In this document: positions 46,985 through 55,410 of the stretch, one piece after another
Position numbering within the stretch: the first letter of the stretch is position 1
Layout: each line of letters begins with the position of its first letter
Program-made: the position numbers and the translations under genes
DNA from: an endosymbiont of Galathealinum brachiosum
Lineage (GTDB): Bacteria > Pseudomonadota > Gammaproteobacteria > SZUA-229
Direction: 5' to 3'
DNA: 64,000 nt
Assembly: GCA_003349885.1 (NCBI GenBank)
Contig: QFXC01000011.1
Location: 798,900-862,899, forward strand
Notes under the pieces: model-generated
Database searches by the model: none
What the model was told of the DNA's origin: nothing
The model's input: the letters and a program-made list of their open reading frames with translations, nothing else

Positions 46985-48457
46985 CTAATCAACTGGCACG
47001 GTTCGCTCACTGGCCCAATCTCGCAAATCCTGAATCTGTTCTGACATAACAATAGATAGAGGGCGTGTATCTTTTATTTCCTGTAGCATTATGTCTGTGT
47101 TTATTGTTGCTTCGGAGTTATGGCTGGCATAGATAGCTGAAACGACAGCCTGTTCAATTTCAGAACCTGAGAAACCCTCACAGGCTTCGGATATCTGATC
47201 AAAATTAATCTGCGAAGTATCAATGTTTCTTTTATCAAAGTGAATTTTAAAAATATTAGACCGAGTTTCCGTACCAGGTAAATCAACAAAGAATATCTCA
47301 TCTAATCTGCCTTTTCTGATTAGCTCTGGAGGTAGAGCATCTATCTGATTCGCAGTGGCGACAATAAAAACACGGGATTTTTTTTCGGCCATCCAGGTGA
47401 GTAGTGTGCCGAGTAAACGTTTAGACGTGCCCTGATCATCATTGCCTGATGAGATACCTTTTTCTAGTTCGTCTATCCATAATACACAGGGTGACATTAC
47501 CTCAGCTGTCTGTAATGCCAGGCGTAAATTTTTTTCTGTTTCTCCTACGTACTTATCATATAAACGGCCAAAATCCAGACGTAATAAAGGAGTGCCCCAG
47601 ATGCCAGCAACTGCTTTTGCGGCAAGACTTTTGCCGCAGCCCTGTACTCCAAGCAATAAAATACCTTTAGGTATATCGACAGAAGTTTCTGTTTTTTGTG
47701 TAAAAATAGACTGGCGTTGTTTAAGCCAGCTTTTTAGTTTTTTCATGCCGCCCAGTTCTGATAAATGAGCCGTTTCAAATTCAAAAGAAAGAGTATCGTC
47801 CTTGTTAAGTAATTTATATTTTGCCTGCATTACTTCAGGTAAATCAGATTCTGTTATTGCACCGTCATCAATAATTGCGTTTCGAATTAAACGTGTTGCA
47901 TCTCGATGAGTTAATCCAGACAGGTTTTGTATGAGTCTGTTTAACGTTTCTCTGTCTGTACGTACTCGTTGGTTTTCAGATGTTTGCCATTTTTGAGCTT
48001 CATCTCTAATTAATTTTTCCAGTACTTTTGTAGAAGGTAAATTTAGAGAAAAATTAGAAGAGAGTGCGTGCAGATTTCCAGGTAGGGACAACTGATGGCT
48101 GAGTAAAATCAGTTTGCCCTTATTTCCATCAAACATCATGGCTATTTCTTTTAGCAGACGAATGTTAACCGGGTCTTTAAGATAAGGTTCGAAATCTAAC
48201 AGTATATAAATGCCCTGTAATGCAGATGATTTAATATGTTTTAAACCATCCTGAGGGTCAGATACGTGACGTTGTGGATCCAGACTTAAATCCAGTCGTT
48301 GCAGTCCATCGGTTACAGTCCATTTGAAAGTGGGTAAGTAATTTTTATATGAAGCCCTGACAATTAAATCTAAAGCGCGATTCTCTTCATGAGTTTCAAT
48401 GGTGATGATGGGCACATGTCCATGAATTAAAAGCTCAAGATCGCGACTATCCGGCAT
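46985..48457 (-). CDS. Ycf46-like AAA+ ATPase
   Basis: A 490-residue soluble ATPase. The N-terminal half (1-215) is the Ycf46-type domain (LIHGHVPIITIETHEENRALDLI; YILLDFEPYLKDP; LILLSHQLSLP). The AAA module has Walker A GVQGCGKSLAAKA (about 265-277), Walker B VLWIDELEKG, sensor 1 VATANQ, arginine finger RKGRLDE and the GFSGSEIEQAV lid. The cyanobacterial homologue is linked to inorganic-carbon acclimation; in proteobacteria the role is unknown. Divergent from an unknown protein with P-loop remnants, 230 bases away. Confidence 0.85.
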   Translation of the reverse strand: MPDSRDLELLIHGHVPIITIETHEENRALDLIVRASYKNYLPTFKWTVTDGLQRLDLSLDPQRHVSDPQDGLKHIKSSALQGIYILLDFEPYLKDPVNIRLLKEIAMMFDGNKGKLILLSHQLSLPGNLHALSSNFSLNLPSTKVLEKLIRDEAQKWQTSENQRVRTDRETLNRLIQNLSGLTHRDATRLIRNAIIDDGAITESDLPEVMQAKYKLLNKDDTLSFEFETAHLSELGGMKKLKSWLKQRQSIFTQKTETSVDIPKGILLLGVQGCGKSLAAKAVAGIWGTPLLRLDFGRLYDKYVGETEKNLRLALQTAEVMSPCVLWIDELEKGISSGNDDQGTSKRLLGTLLTWMAEKKSRVFIVATANQIDALPPELIRKGRLDEIFFVDLPGTETRSNIFKIHFDKRNIDTSQINFDQISEACEGFSGSEIEQAVVSAIYASHNSEATINTDIMLQEIKDTRPLSIVMSEQIQDLRDWASERTVPVD

Positions 48458-48554
48458 AGGTCTGTCCGTTATAATTTTTATGTGATTCGATAGTAGCTGA
48501 ATATGATGGGGATAATCAAAAAGTTTGTTTAAAAGATAATTCAGCTTAAGCGCA

Positions 48555-48602
48555 TTTCCATCGGGGAAGGGCGCAAAAACCGCGACCTTTCCCCGATGGA
48601 GA
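48555..48602. repeat. short palindromic repeat, GGGGAAAG family, copy 1
   Basis: TTTCCATCGGGGAAGG (48555-48570) and CCTTTCCCCGATGGAG (48586-48601) are near-perfect complements around GCGCAAAAACCGCGA. The right half, from GGGCGCAAAAA to CCCCGATGGAGATGT, is repeated almost exactly at 60558-60595. It lies in the gap between the divergent AAA and unknown genes. Confidence 0.75.
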
Positions 48603-48688
48603 TGTTCCTGAGCAGAGTAAGTTTGCGTTCAATTACATTTTCTTTTATGTTTAGGGTAAATATCGGAATAAGAAATAGTCGAAATAAT

Positions 48689-49540
48689 ATGTATCCACTT
48701 AAACCCCTTCTCTCACAAAATGGTTTCACTTCAAGTGAAAGCTATGATCACGCCGTGCAGTGTTTCTTAAGTAATCCGACAGATCATATTCGTTGTATGC
48801 ATGTTGATGGTGATTGTGGCCGTAAACGCACGGCATTTGCACATGCATTGGCAAATGCATTGTGTGCTTCGCAGATTATGTATTATGAGTTTGGAAAAGA
48901 TAAATCAATTCCACAAATTATACGTATACAGGAAGGTGAGGAAATCATTGAAGAGCCACCGGTCGAGGCTCTGGATCGAATTCTTACGGAAGCCTGTGCT
49001 CAGAGCGAGGCAGAGCAGACAGTACTCATACTGGATCAATTACATAAAACCCAGTTCTTAAATCACATTCGTTTATATGAGTTTTTGCAAACCGGTTTGT
49101 GGCGTTATAGTGATGTGCAGTATCAGGCAAATTTATCCAATTTAAGTGTTTATCTAATATCAGATGAGCCTCTTTATCACTCTCTACAAAGCTGTTCTTT
49201 TCGTTTGTGGATCAGTGAGGTAAATCGGGCTGTGATTACAGTTTCAGCTGAGGACCTGGGTTTAAATGAGCAAAATTGCCAGTGGCTCTTACCTGTGCAG
49301 AAGCTTCTGGGAAAAATAAATCTTTCGCCAACGCTGGAAGAATATCAACGCCTGGCGTTTGATATTGAGCAGCACGTGCATAATAAACAACAACTTAAAG
49401 TGTCATTATTTGGTTGGCTGGAAAATATAGATCGCATAAAACTGGAAAGCGAAGAGTTGCAAACTTATCTCGATGAAGTGCTAGAAGCTATATTGATGGG
49501 TAAGGGGGTAGGGGAGGAAATTGAAATATCAGGTGTTTGA
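48689..49540 (+). CDS. unknown protein with degraded P-loop, divergent from the Ycf46-like ATPase
   Basis: A 283-residue soluble protein starting at ATG 48689 (MYPLKPLLSQNGF); an upstream ATG at 48596 would force translation through the palindromic repeat. MHVDGDCGRKRTAFAHALAN looks like a Walker A region with altered spacing (GDCGRKRT), and TVLILDQLHK like a Walker B strand with Gln where Glu is usual. Then follow YEFLQTGLWRY and a helical C-terminal half. It may be an inactive or divergent AAA/STAND-type partner of the neighbouring ATPase. I recognise no named family. Confidence 0.6.
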   Translation: MYPLKPLLSQNGFTSSESYDHAVQCFLSNPTDHIRCMHVDGDCGRKRTAFAHALANALCASQIMYYEFGKDKSIPQIIRIQEGEEIIEEPPVEALDRILTEACAQSEAEQTVLILDQLHKTQFLNHIRLYEFLQTGLWRYSDVQYQANLSNLSVYLISDEPLYHSLQSCSFRLWISEVNRAVITVSAEDLGLNEQNCQWLLPVQKLLGKINLSPTLEEYQRLAFDIEQHVHNKQQLKVSLFGWLENIDRIKLESEELQTYLDEVLEAILMGKGVGEEIEISGV

Positions 49541-49815
49541 TGATTAGGAACCGGTAATCTGAAAGTGATAGTTTTTTTCTTCTTAACCTTAATATATCGG
49601 CGGTTTTAACGTATCATGCAGTTGTCTGAGTTAAATTTGACCGTTTGTCAGAAAAAAATGGGCTTTGTTAGCAAAGTCCTTGATTAAACAGGAAAAAATA
49701 TCTACATATTAACAAATGATTAAATTTAACCCTTTTTGTGAACCGATTAACAGTGATCATTCAAGTCAGGCACTAGACTAGTGTCTATTGATTGAGGTAT
49801 TTGGTGGTATTTTAC
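49541..49815. other. intergenic region before the paralogue pair
   Basis: No gene seen. It contains a hairpin GGGCTTTG/CAAAGTCC (about 49662-49681) in an AT-rich setting and presumably the promoter of the paralogue pair. Confidence 0.4.
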
Positions 49816-50184
49816 ATGCAGAGTAATGCGCAACTTCAGGAAGAGCCTTTATATCAACGGAATGTGAGTAGCACGGCTAAGCTTTTCAGCTTTAATCGAT
49901 CCGTATTTATGACGGATAGAGTATGGGAAGATTGTGTCGAGTTAGCAGGCGTTAATGGTAGAAGTGTTGATGAGCTGGCTGTTTTGCAGCGTCTAAGACA
50001 TGTCCTTTTTATGGCCTCTAGTGCATTGCATGGGCGTGTAGCAGATCTGGAATGCGAGTTTAGTATTCATCGTGTTCCGAATGATGGTGAAACGTGTCGT
50101 CCTGAACAGACGATTCTTAAGCTTGTTGCGAGTACAAGTGATCAAGATCAGCCGCAGATAATAATCAAACACCCTTGTGAGTAG
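49816..50184 (+). CDS. unknown protein, tandem paralogue A
   Basis: A 122-residue soluble protein; ATG 49816 is preferred over TTG 49792 because GGTGG lies nine bases before it. The core shared with the next gene is SSTAKLFSFNRSVFM, VWEDCVEL and GRSVDELAVLQRLRHVLFMA (continuing SSALHGRVADLE), where the pair is more than 70% alike; N- and C-termini differ. The C-terminus reads as a beta strand (QIIIKH). No signal peptide, no catalytic pattern that I recognise. Stop and next start are about 14 bases apart, so the two are cotranscribed. Confidence 0.62.
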   Translation: MQSNAQLQEEPLYQRNVSSTAKLFSFNRSVFMTDRVWEDCVELAGVNGRSVDELAVLQRLRHVLFMASSALHGRVADLECEFSIHRVPNDGETCRPEQTILKLVASTSDQDQPQIIIKHPCE

Positions 50185-50198
50185 ACGACGTGGTAGCT

Positions 50199-50579
50199 AT
50201 GTTTACAGACGAAAATATACAATTAAATTATGATCAGAGCCCTGATCTTCGAGATGTGACTAGCACAGCTCGCCTGTTTAACTTCAGGCGTCCTGTATTC
50301 ATGTCAACCCAGGTATGGGATGACTGTGTTGAGCTAATGGCAGAAGAAGGTCGTTCTTATGATGAACTTGCTGTATTACAACGTTTGAGGCATGTCTTAT
50401 TTATGGCGGCTAGCGCTCTACACGGGCGTGTTGAAGATCTTGAGTATGACTTCAGAGTTTATCGGGTGGCTAATGATGCCCTGCATGGTCAACGTCAGCC
50501 TGAGCCGGTAAACCTGCATCTTCGTGCTCATAAAGATGAACATAATAGACCAGTTATAACGATTGGTTTTCCAGAATAG
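50199..50579 (+). CDS. unknown protein, tandem paralogue B
   Basis: A 126-residue soluble protein; ATG 50199 is preferred over GTG 50190. It repeats the core of the preceding gene: TSTARLFNFRRPVFM, VWDDCVEL, GRSYDELAVLQRLRHVLFMA and ASALHGRVEDLEYDFRVYR. Codons for identical residues differ at many third positions, so the duplication is old and both copies are kept. Function unknown; the receiver-domain gene follows 86 bases later, so a two-component link is possible. Confidence 0.62.
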   Translation: MFTDENIQLNYDQSPDLRDVTSTARLFNFRRPVFMSTQVWDDCVELMAEEGRSYDELAVLQRLRHVLFMAASALHGRVEDLEYDFRVYRVANDALHGQRQPEPVNLHLRAHKDEHNRPVITIGFPE

Positions 50580-50665
50580 TAAAAAAACTTTAATTTCTGT
50601 CTTTGCAATAATGGATTAATTACTCTTAAGTGTTTAAGGGTTAAATGTAAATTGAGTTCCCAAAA

Positions 50666-51181
50666 ATGAAAAATAAACTACTTAATCGCTGGTTTGGTCA
50701 CGCTGCCAGTGCCAGTGCAGCATCACAGGTAAAACTTCGTGATGGTCTCACAATTCTTATCGTTGATGATTCACGTACCCAGCTTTTTGCTCTGGAAAAA
50801 CTACTTAAAGCTGAAGGTGTAAAAACCTGTACGGCAGAAAATGGTAAGCAGGGAATTCTGATGGCAAGGCACGTTAAGCCTGATTTAATACTAATGGATA
50901 TAGTTATGCCGGAAATCAACGGTTTTCAGGCTACTCGTTATTTGAGTCGTCAGAAAGATACTGGTCATATTCCAATTATTATTATCAGTGGCTCAAATGA
51001 ACAATCAGATAAAACCTGGGGATTAAAACTGGGTGCAAAAGATTATTTACAAAAACCGGTTGATAAAAACTTATTATTGAAAAAAATCAGTCACTGGACT
51101 GCAGAAGTTGGCGTAGAAAAACCTGTGCCAGTTGAGCGTGGTAAAGGTGATCATGGTTCAACTTGGGTGGAAGCAGGGTAG
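50666..51181 (+). CDS. PilG/PilH-like response regulator with N- and C-terminal tails
   Basis: A 171-residue receiver-domain protein. The receiver (about 28-148) has VDDSRTQ, phosphoacceptor Asp in LILMDIVMPEINGFQATR (about 78), Ser in IISGS and Lys in YLQKPVD. It has an extra 27-residue N-terminal segment (KNKLLNRWFGHAASASAAS) and a 20-residue C-terminal tail rich in Glu/Lys/Gly. It resembles the 119-residue regulator at 17.26 kb. Output is probably protein-protein contact. Confidence 0.85.
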   Translation: MKNKLLNRWFGHAASASAASQVKLRDGLTILIVDDSRTQLFALEKLLKAEGVKTCTAENGKQGILMARHVKPDLILMDIVMPEINGFQATRYLSRQKDTGHIPIIIISGSNEQSDKTWGLKLGAKDYLQKPVDKNLLLKKISHWTAEVGVEKPVPVERGKGDHGSTWVEAG

Positions 51182-51265
51182 TTTCTATTTAAGGCGTATT
51201 CTTCGGTGGGGTGTTGCTTCAGAAAGTAATATCTAACCCCGAGAAAATGAATCTGTTTATATTGT

Positions 51266-51904
51266 TTAAATATAGTAAGCCGAGGTTGTCATTACCTTGG
51301 ACATAGCAGCCATTAATTTTTTAACCGGCCATGGCAACTCTGCACCGCCACCTTCAAGAGCCACAGTTGCATGGTGTGCTTCATCCACTTTCATCTGTTT
51401 TAATACCGCTTCACTGCGTAAATCGTTTTTAGGCAGCTTTTCCAGATGTTCGTCCAGATGTCTAATAACCTGATGCTCTGTTTCAGCAACAAATCCAAGG
51501 CTCCATTTATCTCCCAGTAAACCTGCAATTGCACCAATGGCAAATGAACCGCAATACCAGACTGGATTTAGAATGCTTTTCTGGCTGGAGAGTTCTCTCA
51601 GGCGTTGTTCAGTCCATGCGAGGTGGTCATTTTCTTCCAGAGCTGCACGTTTCATGCTCTCCCGTACTTTATCTAATCGAGCGGTTAATGCCTGGCCCTG
51701 ATAAAGCGCCTGTGCAGAGACTTCGCCCGAGTGGTTAACTCGCATTAAGCCAGAGGATAGTTTTCGCTCTGTATCATTGAGTGGGCTTTCGGATGTGTCA
51801 TTAGAGGGGTTTTTGCGCTCAGTTGTGACCGGGTTGCCAAAAATGGTGCGTAGAGCATGGTCAGATTGCACGATAAGCTGGTCAATCGGGTTTAAGTGTC
51901 GCAT
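51266..51904 (-). CDS. coq7: demethoxyubiquinone hydroxylase Coq7
   Basis: A 212-residue di-iron hydroxylase of ubiquinone synthesis, replacing UbiF in many gammaproteobacteria. Iron ligands lie in two repeats: MRVNHSGEVSAQALYQGQ and LEENDHLAWTEQRL; FVAETEHQVIRHLDEHL and MKVDEAHHATVALEGG. Hydrophobic patches near GSFAIGAIAGLLG anchor it to the membrane. The N-terminal 45 residues are a variable linker. It starts two bases after the stop of the preceding Fe-S gene, so the two are coupled. Confidence 0.95.
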   Translation of the reverse strand: MRHLNPIDQLIVQSDHALRTIFGNPVTTERKNPSNDTSESPLNDTERKLSSGLMRVNHSGEVSAQALYQGQALTARLDKVRESMKRAALEENDHLAWTEQRLRELSSQKSILNPVWYCGSFAIGAIAGLLGDKWSLGFVAETEHQVIRHLDEHLEKLPKNDLRSEAVLKQMKVDEAHHATVALEGGGAELPWPVKKLMAAMSKVMTTSAYYI

Positions 51905-51906
51905 TG

Positions 51907-53103
51907 TTATTTCTTCTCGTTACTGATTAGCTGGCTTGCCAGATAACTGATCGGGTGCATTACTTTAATATCAGGATTATACCCGGTTATTGCTGTTTTT
52001 ATATGTAAGCTACAGCCAATATTGTCGCTAATGAATATATTGGTTTGCATTAAATCAAAACTTTTTAATTTTCCCTGTAATAGAGCCTGTGCCTGCTGAG
52101 GGTAGTTGATTGACTGAAGACCTCCGGCGCCACAACAAAGAGATGGATCACTGGACTCAATAATCTGTATCCCTGGTATGCAATTTAACAGCTCGGTATT
52201 TAATGTTTTTAAGCGAAGCATATTTCGGTGGCTACAGCTTTCGTGTAGTGCAACGGGCTGTTTCTGTGTGGAAAAATTTAATGGCTGATGTCGCAATGCT
52301 TCGAGTATAAATGTTCGAGCGTCTTTTATGGCGATATTTTCAGCTTGTTTTAAGCTGGCACCACAGGCGGGGCTAAAAAATAAAATAACCGAAGACTTCT
52401 GTTGCTCAAGCTGTGCCCGGTTTTTATTAAGGAGAGTTTTAGCTGTTTCGAGCTGCCCATTATGCTGGTGCATAGCACCGCAACAAGTTTGTTGTTCGGG
52501 AATATTTACATCAAAACCAAGCTGGTTGAGTATAAATGTGGCATCTTTAATACTGCGATAGTCGGATGACTTTCCGATGCAGCCTGTAAATAATGATACT
52601 TCACCTCGACACTCTTCCTGACTGTTATATGTGCCTGCATAAAAAGATTTCAAATGAGTCGGTTCAACGGTTAATGTATTTTTTGGCAGATCTGTAAAAG
52701 TAGAACCTAATTTTATGAGTTGTTTTAACACCGGTTTGTTGATTATGGATGTTAATGCGTGCAGCCCATCAGGTTTTGCAGCCTGTTTTAGAATAAGTTT
52801 AGTTAACCAGGGTTTTCTGACTGACTGGTTATACTGATTTCTGAATTCATCAATCAGTTGGCCGTAAGGTACCCTGGAAGGGCAGATGGTTTCGCAGTTA
52901 AGGCAGCCCAGGCAGTGATCAATATGTAACAGTGCTTTAGAGTTGATATTGATCTTCTGCTGATTAATGGCCTGCATCAGGGCAACTCTGCCTCTTGGTG
53001 ATTCAGTTTCTGTTTGGTATAACTGGTATGTAGGGCACTGAGGCAGGCACATGCCGCACATTACACATAAATCAGTATCCGAGAGTTTGTTGGCCTTTTT
53101 CAT
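51907..53103 (-). CDS. glcF: glycolate oxidase iron-sulfur subunit-like protein
   Basis: A protein of about 398 residues if started at ATG 53103 (MKKANKLSDTDLCVMCG); 38 more codons are open upstream but overlap the divergent ferredoxin gene. Two 4Fe-4S motifs (CVMCGMCLPQCPTY and CLGCLNCETICPSRVPYG) are followed by two CCG domains (TGCIGKSSD, CCGAMHQHNG; HESCSHRN, CCGAGGLQS). This is the architecture of GlcF. No glcD or glcE is adjacent, so the electron-donating flavoprotein is elsewhere and the substrate is inferred only. Confidence 0.85.
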   Translation of the reverse strand: MKKANKLSDTDLCVMCGMCLPQCPTYQLYQTETESPRGRVALMQAINQQKININSKALLHIDHCLGCLNCETICPSRVPYGQLIDEFRNQYNQSVRKPWLTKLILKQAAKPDGLHALTSIINKPVLKQLIKLGSTFTDLPKNTLTVEPTHLKSFYAGTYNSQEECRGEVSLFTGCIGKSSDYRSIKDATFILNQLGFDVNIPEQQTCCGAMHQHNGQLETAKTLLNKNRAQLEQQKSSVILFFSPACGASLKQAENIAIKDARTFILEALRHQPLNFSTQKQPVALHESCSHRNMLRLKTLNTELLNCIPGIQIIESSDPSLCCGAGGLQSINYPQQAQALLQGKLKSFDLMQTNIFISDNIGCSLHIKTAITGYNPDIKVMHPISYLASQLISNEKK

Positions 53104-53175
53104 CGCGGCTAATCTTAACTTATAACGGTGAAATTTATCATTGTATAATGTGCCTAAATTTAAGGGTTTAAAAAC

Positions 53176-53487
53176 ATGAGTTACTATCAGCATCATATCT
53201 TTTTCTGCACTAATCAACGTGAAGACGGGCGAAGATGTTGTGAGCAGGCAGGCGCGAGTAAGTTACGCGCCTATGCTAAAGCTAAAATAAAATCACTGGG
53301 TATGTCGGGGAAAGGGCGTATTAGAGTTAATACTGCAGGTTGCCTGGACCGATGTGGTCAGGGGCCGGTTATTGTGGTGTACCCGGATGAGACCTGGTAT
53401 CGATATGAAAATGAGAAAGATATTGATGAGATAATCGAGCAGCATCTTGTTAATAATCAACAAGTTAAAAGATTAATGGTAGATTAG
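53176..53487 (+). CDS. thioredoxin-like [2Fe-2S] ferredoxin
   Basis: A 103-residue protein with the thioredoxin-like ferredoxin pattern: HHIFFCTNQREDGRRCCEQ (first two cluster ligands region), then VNTAGCLDRCGQGPVIVVYPD with the closing cysteines. Such proteins carry electrons in the cytoplasm; the partner is unknown. Divergent from the GlcF-like gene; the 72 bases between their starts hold both promoters. Confidence 0.9.
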   Translation: MSYYQHHIFFCTNQREDGRRCCEQAGASKLRAYAKAKIKSLGMSGKGRIRVNTAGCLDRCGQGPVIVVYPDETWYRYENEKDIDEIIEQHLVNNQQVKRLMVD

Positions 53488-53635
53488 ATGATGAGAGTTT
53501 TGAAAATAGGTTGTTAAATAAGCATAAATTATTTGCAAAGTCCGGATATCTATATTAGTATTTGCTTATCTTATGAATTACCAGTAGTGGTTAGTTTCAT
53601 ATTTGTGACTCCTTATTCTCCATATGAGAATTTTT

Positions 53636-53666
53636 AAGCGCAACATCCCCTGTTGCGCTTTTTTTT
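53636..53666 (+). terminator. strong intrinsic terminator upstream of rplM
   Basis: AAGCGCAAC, loop ATCCCCT, GTTGCGC and then eight T. It ends transcription from upstream; since the ferredoxin gene stops 149 bases earlier, the transcript has a long 3' UTR or this region encodes a separate short RNA. A second small stem (TTCTC/GAGAA) lies just before it at about 53616-53630. Confidence 0.85.
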
Positions 53667-53739
53667 GCCTGTAATAAAGCAAAAAAAGACGTTAGAAATA
53701 GCGTCCGGTGCAGTTGCAAAACTTTATTAGTGTTACGGC

Positions 53740-53768
53740 TTGTGTCTGGCCGGCTAATTCTGTATTAT
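53740..53768 (+). promoter_or_regulatory. rplM-rpsI promoter
   Basis: TTGTGT (53740-53745), 17-base spacer, TATTAT (53763-53768), a fair sigma-70 promoter. The expected start near 53775 gives a leader of about 37 bases before the rplM ATG. Confidence 0.55.
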
Positions 53769-53811
53769 ATGCCGCCTTTCGTTGAGTACGAACATTTTAG
53801 GATTTAACAAC

Positions 53812-54240
53812 ATGAAAACATTCAGTGCCAAGCCCGAAACGGTTAAGCGTGACTGGTACGTAGTAGATGCAGACGGTAAAACTCTGGGTCGATTGGCGAC
53901 TGAAATTGCTCGCCGCCTACGCGGTAAGCATAAGCCTGTATACACACCACACGTTGATACAGGTGACTACATAGTAGTTATCAATGCAGAAAAAGTAGCA
54001 GTAACAGGCCGTAAGGCAACAGATAAGATGTATTATCATCACACTGGTTTTCCAGGTGGTATTAAAGAAATATCTTTTGATAAGCTGATCGATAAGAAGC
54101 CTGAAATGGTTATCGAAAAAGCAGTTAAAGGTATGCTACCTAAGAATCCACTGGGACGCGCAATGTACCGTAAGCTAAAAGTTTACGCCGGCCCGGAACA
54201 TCAACATACAGCTCAGCAGCCACAAGTGCTGGACATTTAA
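53812..54240 (+). CDS. rplM: 50S ribosomal protein L13
   Basis: A 142-residue protein. ATG 53812 ([20 protein letters not shown]) matches the normal length and has TTAGGATT before it; a further ten codons are open upstream. Conserved parts: [40 protein letters not shown] and [21 protein letters not shown]. Forms the usual operon with rpsI, 14 bases downstream. Confidence 0.98.
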   Translation: MKTFSAKPETVKRDWYVVDADGKTLGRLATEIARRLRGKHKPVYTPHVDTGDYIVVINAEKVAVTGRKATDKMYYHHTGFPGGIKEISFDKLIDKKPEMVIEKAVKGMLPKNPLGRAMYRKLKVYAGPEHQHTAQQPQVLDI

Positions 54241-54254
54241 AGTAGAGATATCTC

Positions 54255-54647
54255 ATGGCAGAAACTCAATATTACGCAACAGGTCGACGCAAATCTTCAA
54301 GCGCTCGTGTATTCATGACTGCAGGCAGTGGTGGATTTAAAGTAAACGGTCTTCCGATTGAAAAATATTTCGGTCGTCAAACTTCAATTATGGTTGTTAA
54401 GCAGCCATTAGATATCGTTGAGATGGATGGAAAGTTTGATTTCAATATCACTGTTAAAGGTGGTGGTGATACAGGTCAGTCTGGTGCAATTCGTCACGGT
54501 ATTACTCGTGCACTAATGAAGTATGACGAAAGTCTACGCCCAGCACTACGTAAAGCAGGATTTGTAACACGTGATGCACGTGAAGTAGAACGTAAGAAAG
54601 TGGGTCTGCGTAAAGCACGTCGCGCAACTCAGTTCTCAAAACGTTAA
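54255..54647 (+). CDS. rpsI: 30S ribosomal protein S9
   Basis: A 130-residue protein with [37 protein letters not shown] and the basic C-terminal tail [17 protein letters not shown] that reaches the P site. Normal length. Ends before a strong terminator. Confidence 0.98.
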   Translation: MAETQYYATGRRKSSSARVFMTAGSGGFKVNGLPIEKYFGRQTSIMVVKQPLDIVEMDGKFDFNITVKGGGDTGQSGAIRHGITRALMKYDESLRPALRKAGFVTRDAREVERKKVGLRKARRATQFSKR

Positions 54648-54687
54648 TTTGTTTACTGGCTCTTTTGAGCCGAGCAGATTTAATGTT

Positions 54688-54718
54688 AAAAAAAGCCGGT
54701 CATCGACCGGCTTTTTTT
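54688..54718 (+). terminator. rplM-rpsI terminator
   Basis: AGCCGGT (54694-54700), loop CATCG, ACCGGCT (54706-54712) followed by seven T and preceded by seven A, so it could work in both directions. Confidence 0.92.
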
Positions 54719-55306
54719 GTGTCTGTAATTTATTTTATTTTTTTAAAATTTAATCTTTTAATTTTTAAGGATGGTGCTGGTAGATTAAATTTTTTAACTA
54801 TGATTTGAAGGTGTTGATGTCTTTGTTAATACTTGCAAATAAGGTGTGTTGCTGTTCAAAGGCGGAGTGTATCTTTAAAATGCATAAAATAATAAACATT
54901 AATTAATATATTATTAAATTCTTACATTGCAGCTAAAGTGTTGAGTAGTTGTAGAAAATGACGCTAACATTCGCTAAATCAGCAGAATTAAGTGGGCTAA
55001 TGGTGTTTCATATTAGCGCTCTCTAATGTGTGCCGCTAACGTGAAATATCAATCTTAAATTTATTAAATCAGTTCTAAAGTTATTAAAATAAAACAGTGA
55101 AATAAAATGTAAGCCACGATTGTGTGATGTTTATAACAATTAAAGTTTTAAGTTTTTAATAAAATAGTTTTTTTAAATTTGTAATTAAAAAATAATAAAG
55201 TTATTAATTACGTAAAAAATATTATTTTGTGGTGATTAAAAATTTAATTGATAGCATTAAAGTGCTGTATTTATAGGAGTATTTATCCTTTTTTTTAGTA
55301 AAAAGG
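54719..55306. other. long AT-rich intergenic region before the porin gene
   Basis: Nearly 600 bases without a gene. Runs such as TTTTTAATAAAATAGTTTTTTT and many A-tracts suggest intrinsic curvature and binding by nucleoid proteins. A less AT-rich stretch around 54960-55040 contains GCGCTCTC and repeated CGCTAA(C) motifs (54962, 54972, 55032) that may be regulator sites. Confidence 0.45.
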
Positions 55307-55334
55307 TTGACTAAATTTTGTATTCGTATATAAA
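55307..55334 (+). promoter_or_regulatory. porin promoter
   Basis: TTGACT (55307-55312), a 16-base spacer and TATAAA (55329-55334). The predicted start near 55341 leaves a leader of about 70 bases, suited to small-RNA control as is common for porins. Confidence 0.6.
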
Positions 55335-55410
55335 TACATTAGATTTTTTGTTTGACCACACAAAAAGTTATAGCTATGACAATAAACCACAAATGCAGGA
55401 GTCTTGCATA

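Noticed and set aside
48596-48688. Upstream start for the degraded P-loop protein
   Set aside because: The extra 31 residues would begin inside the palindromic repeat and have a basic, unnatural composition; ATG 48689 is preferred.
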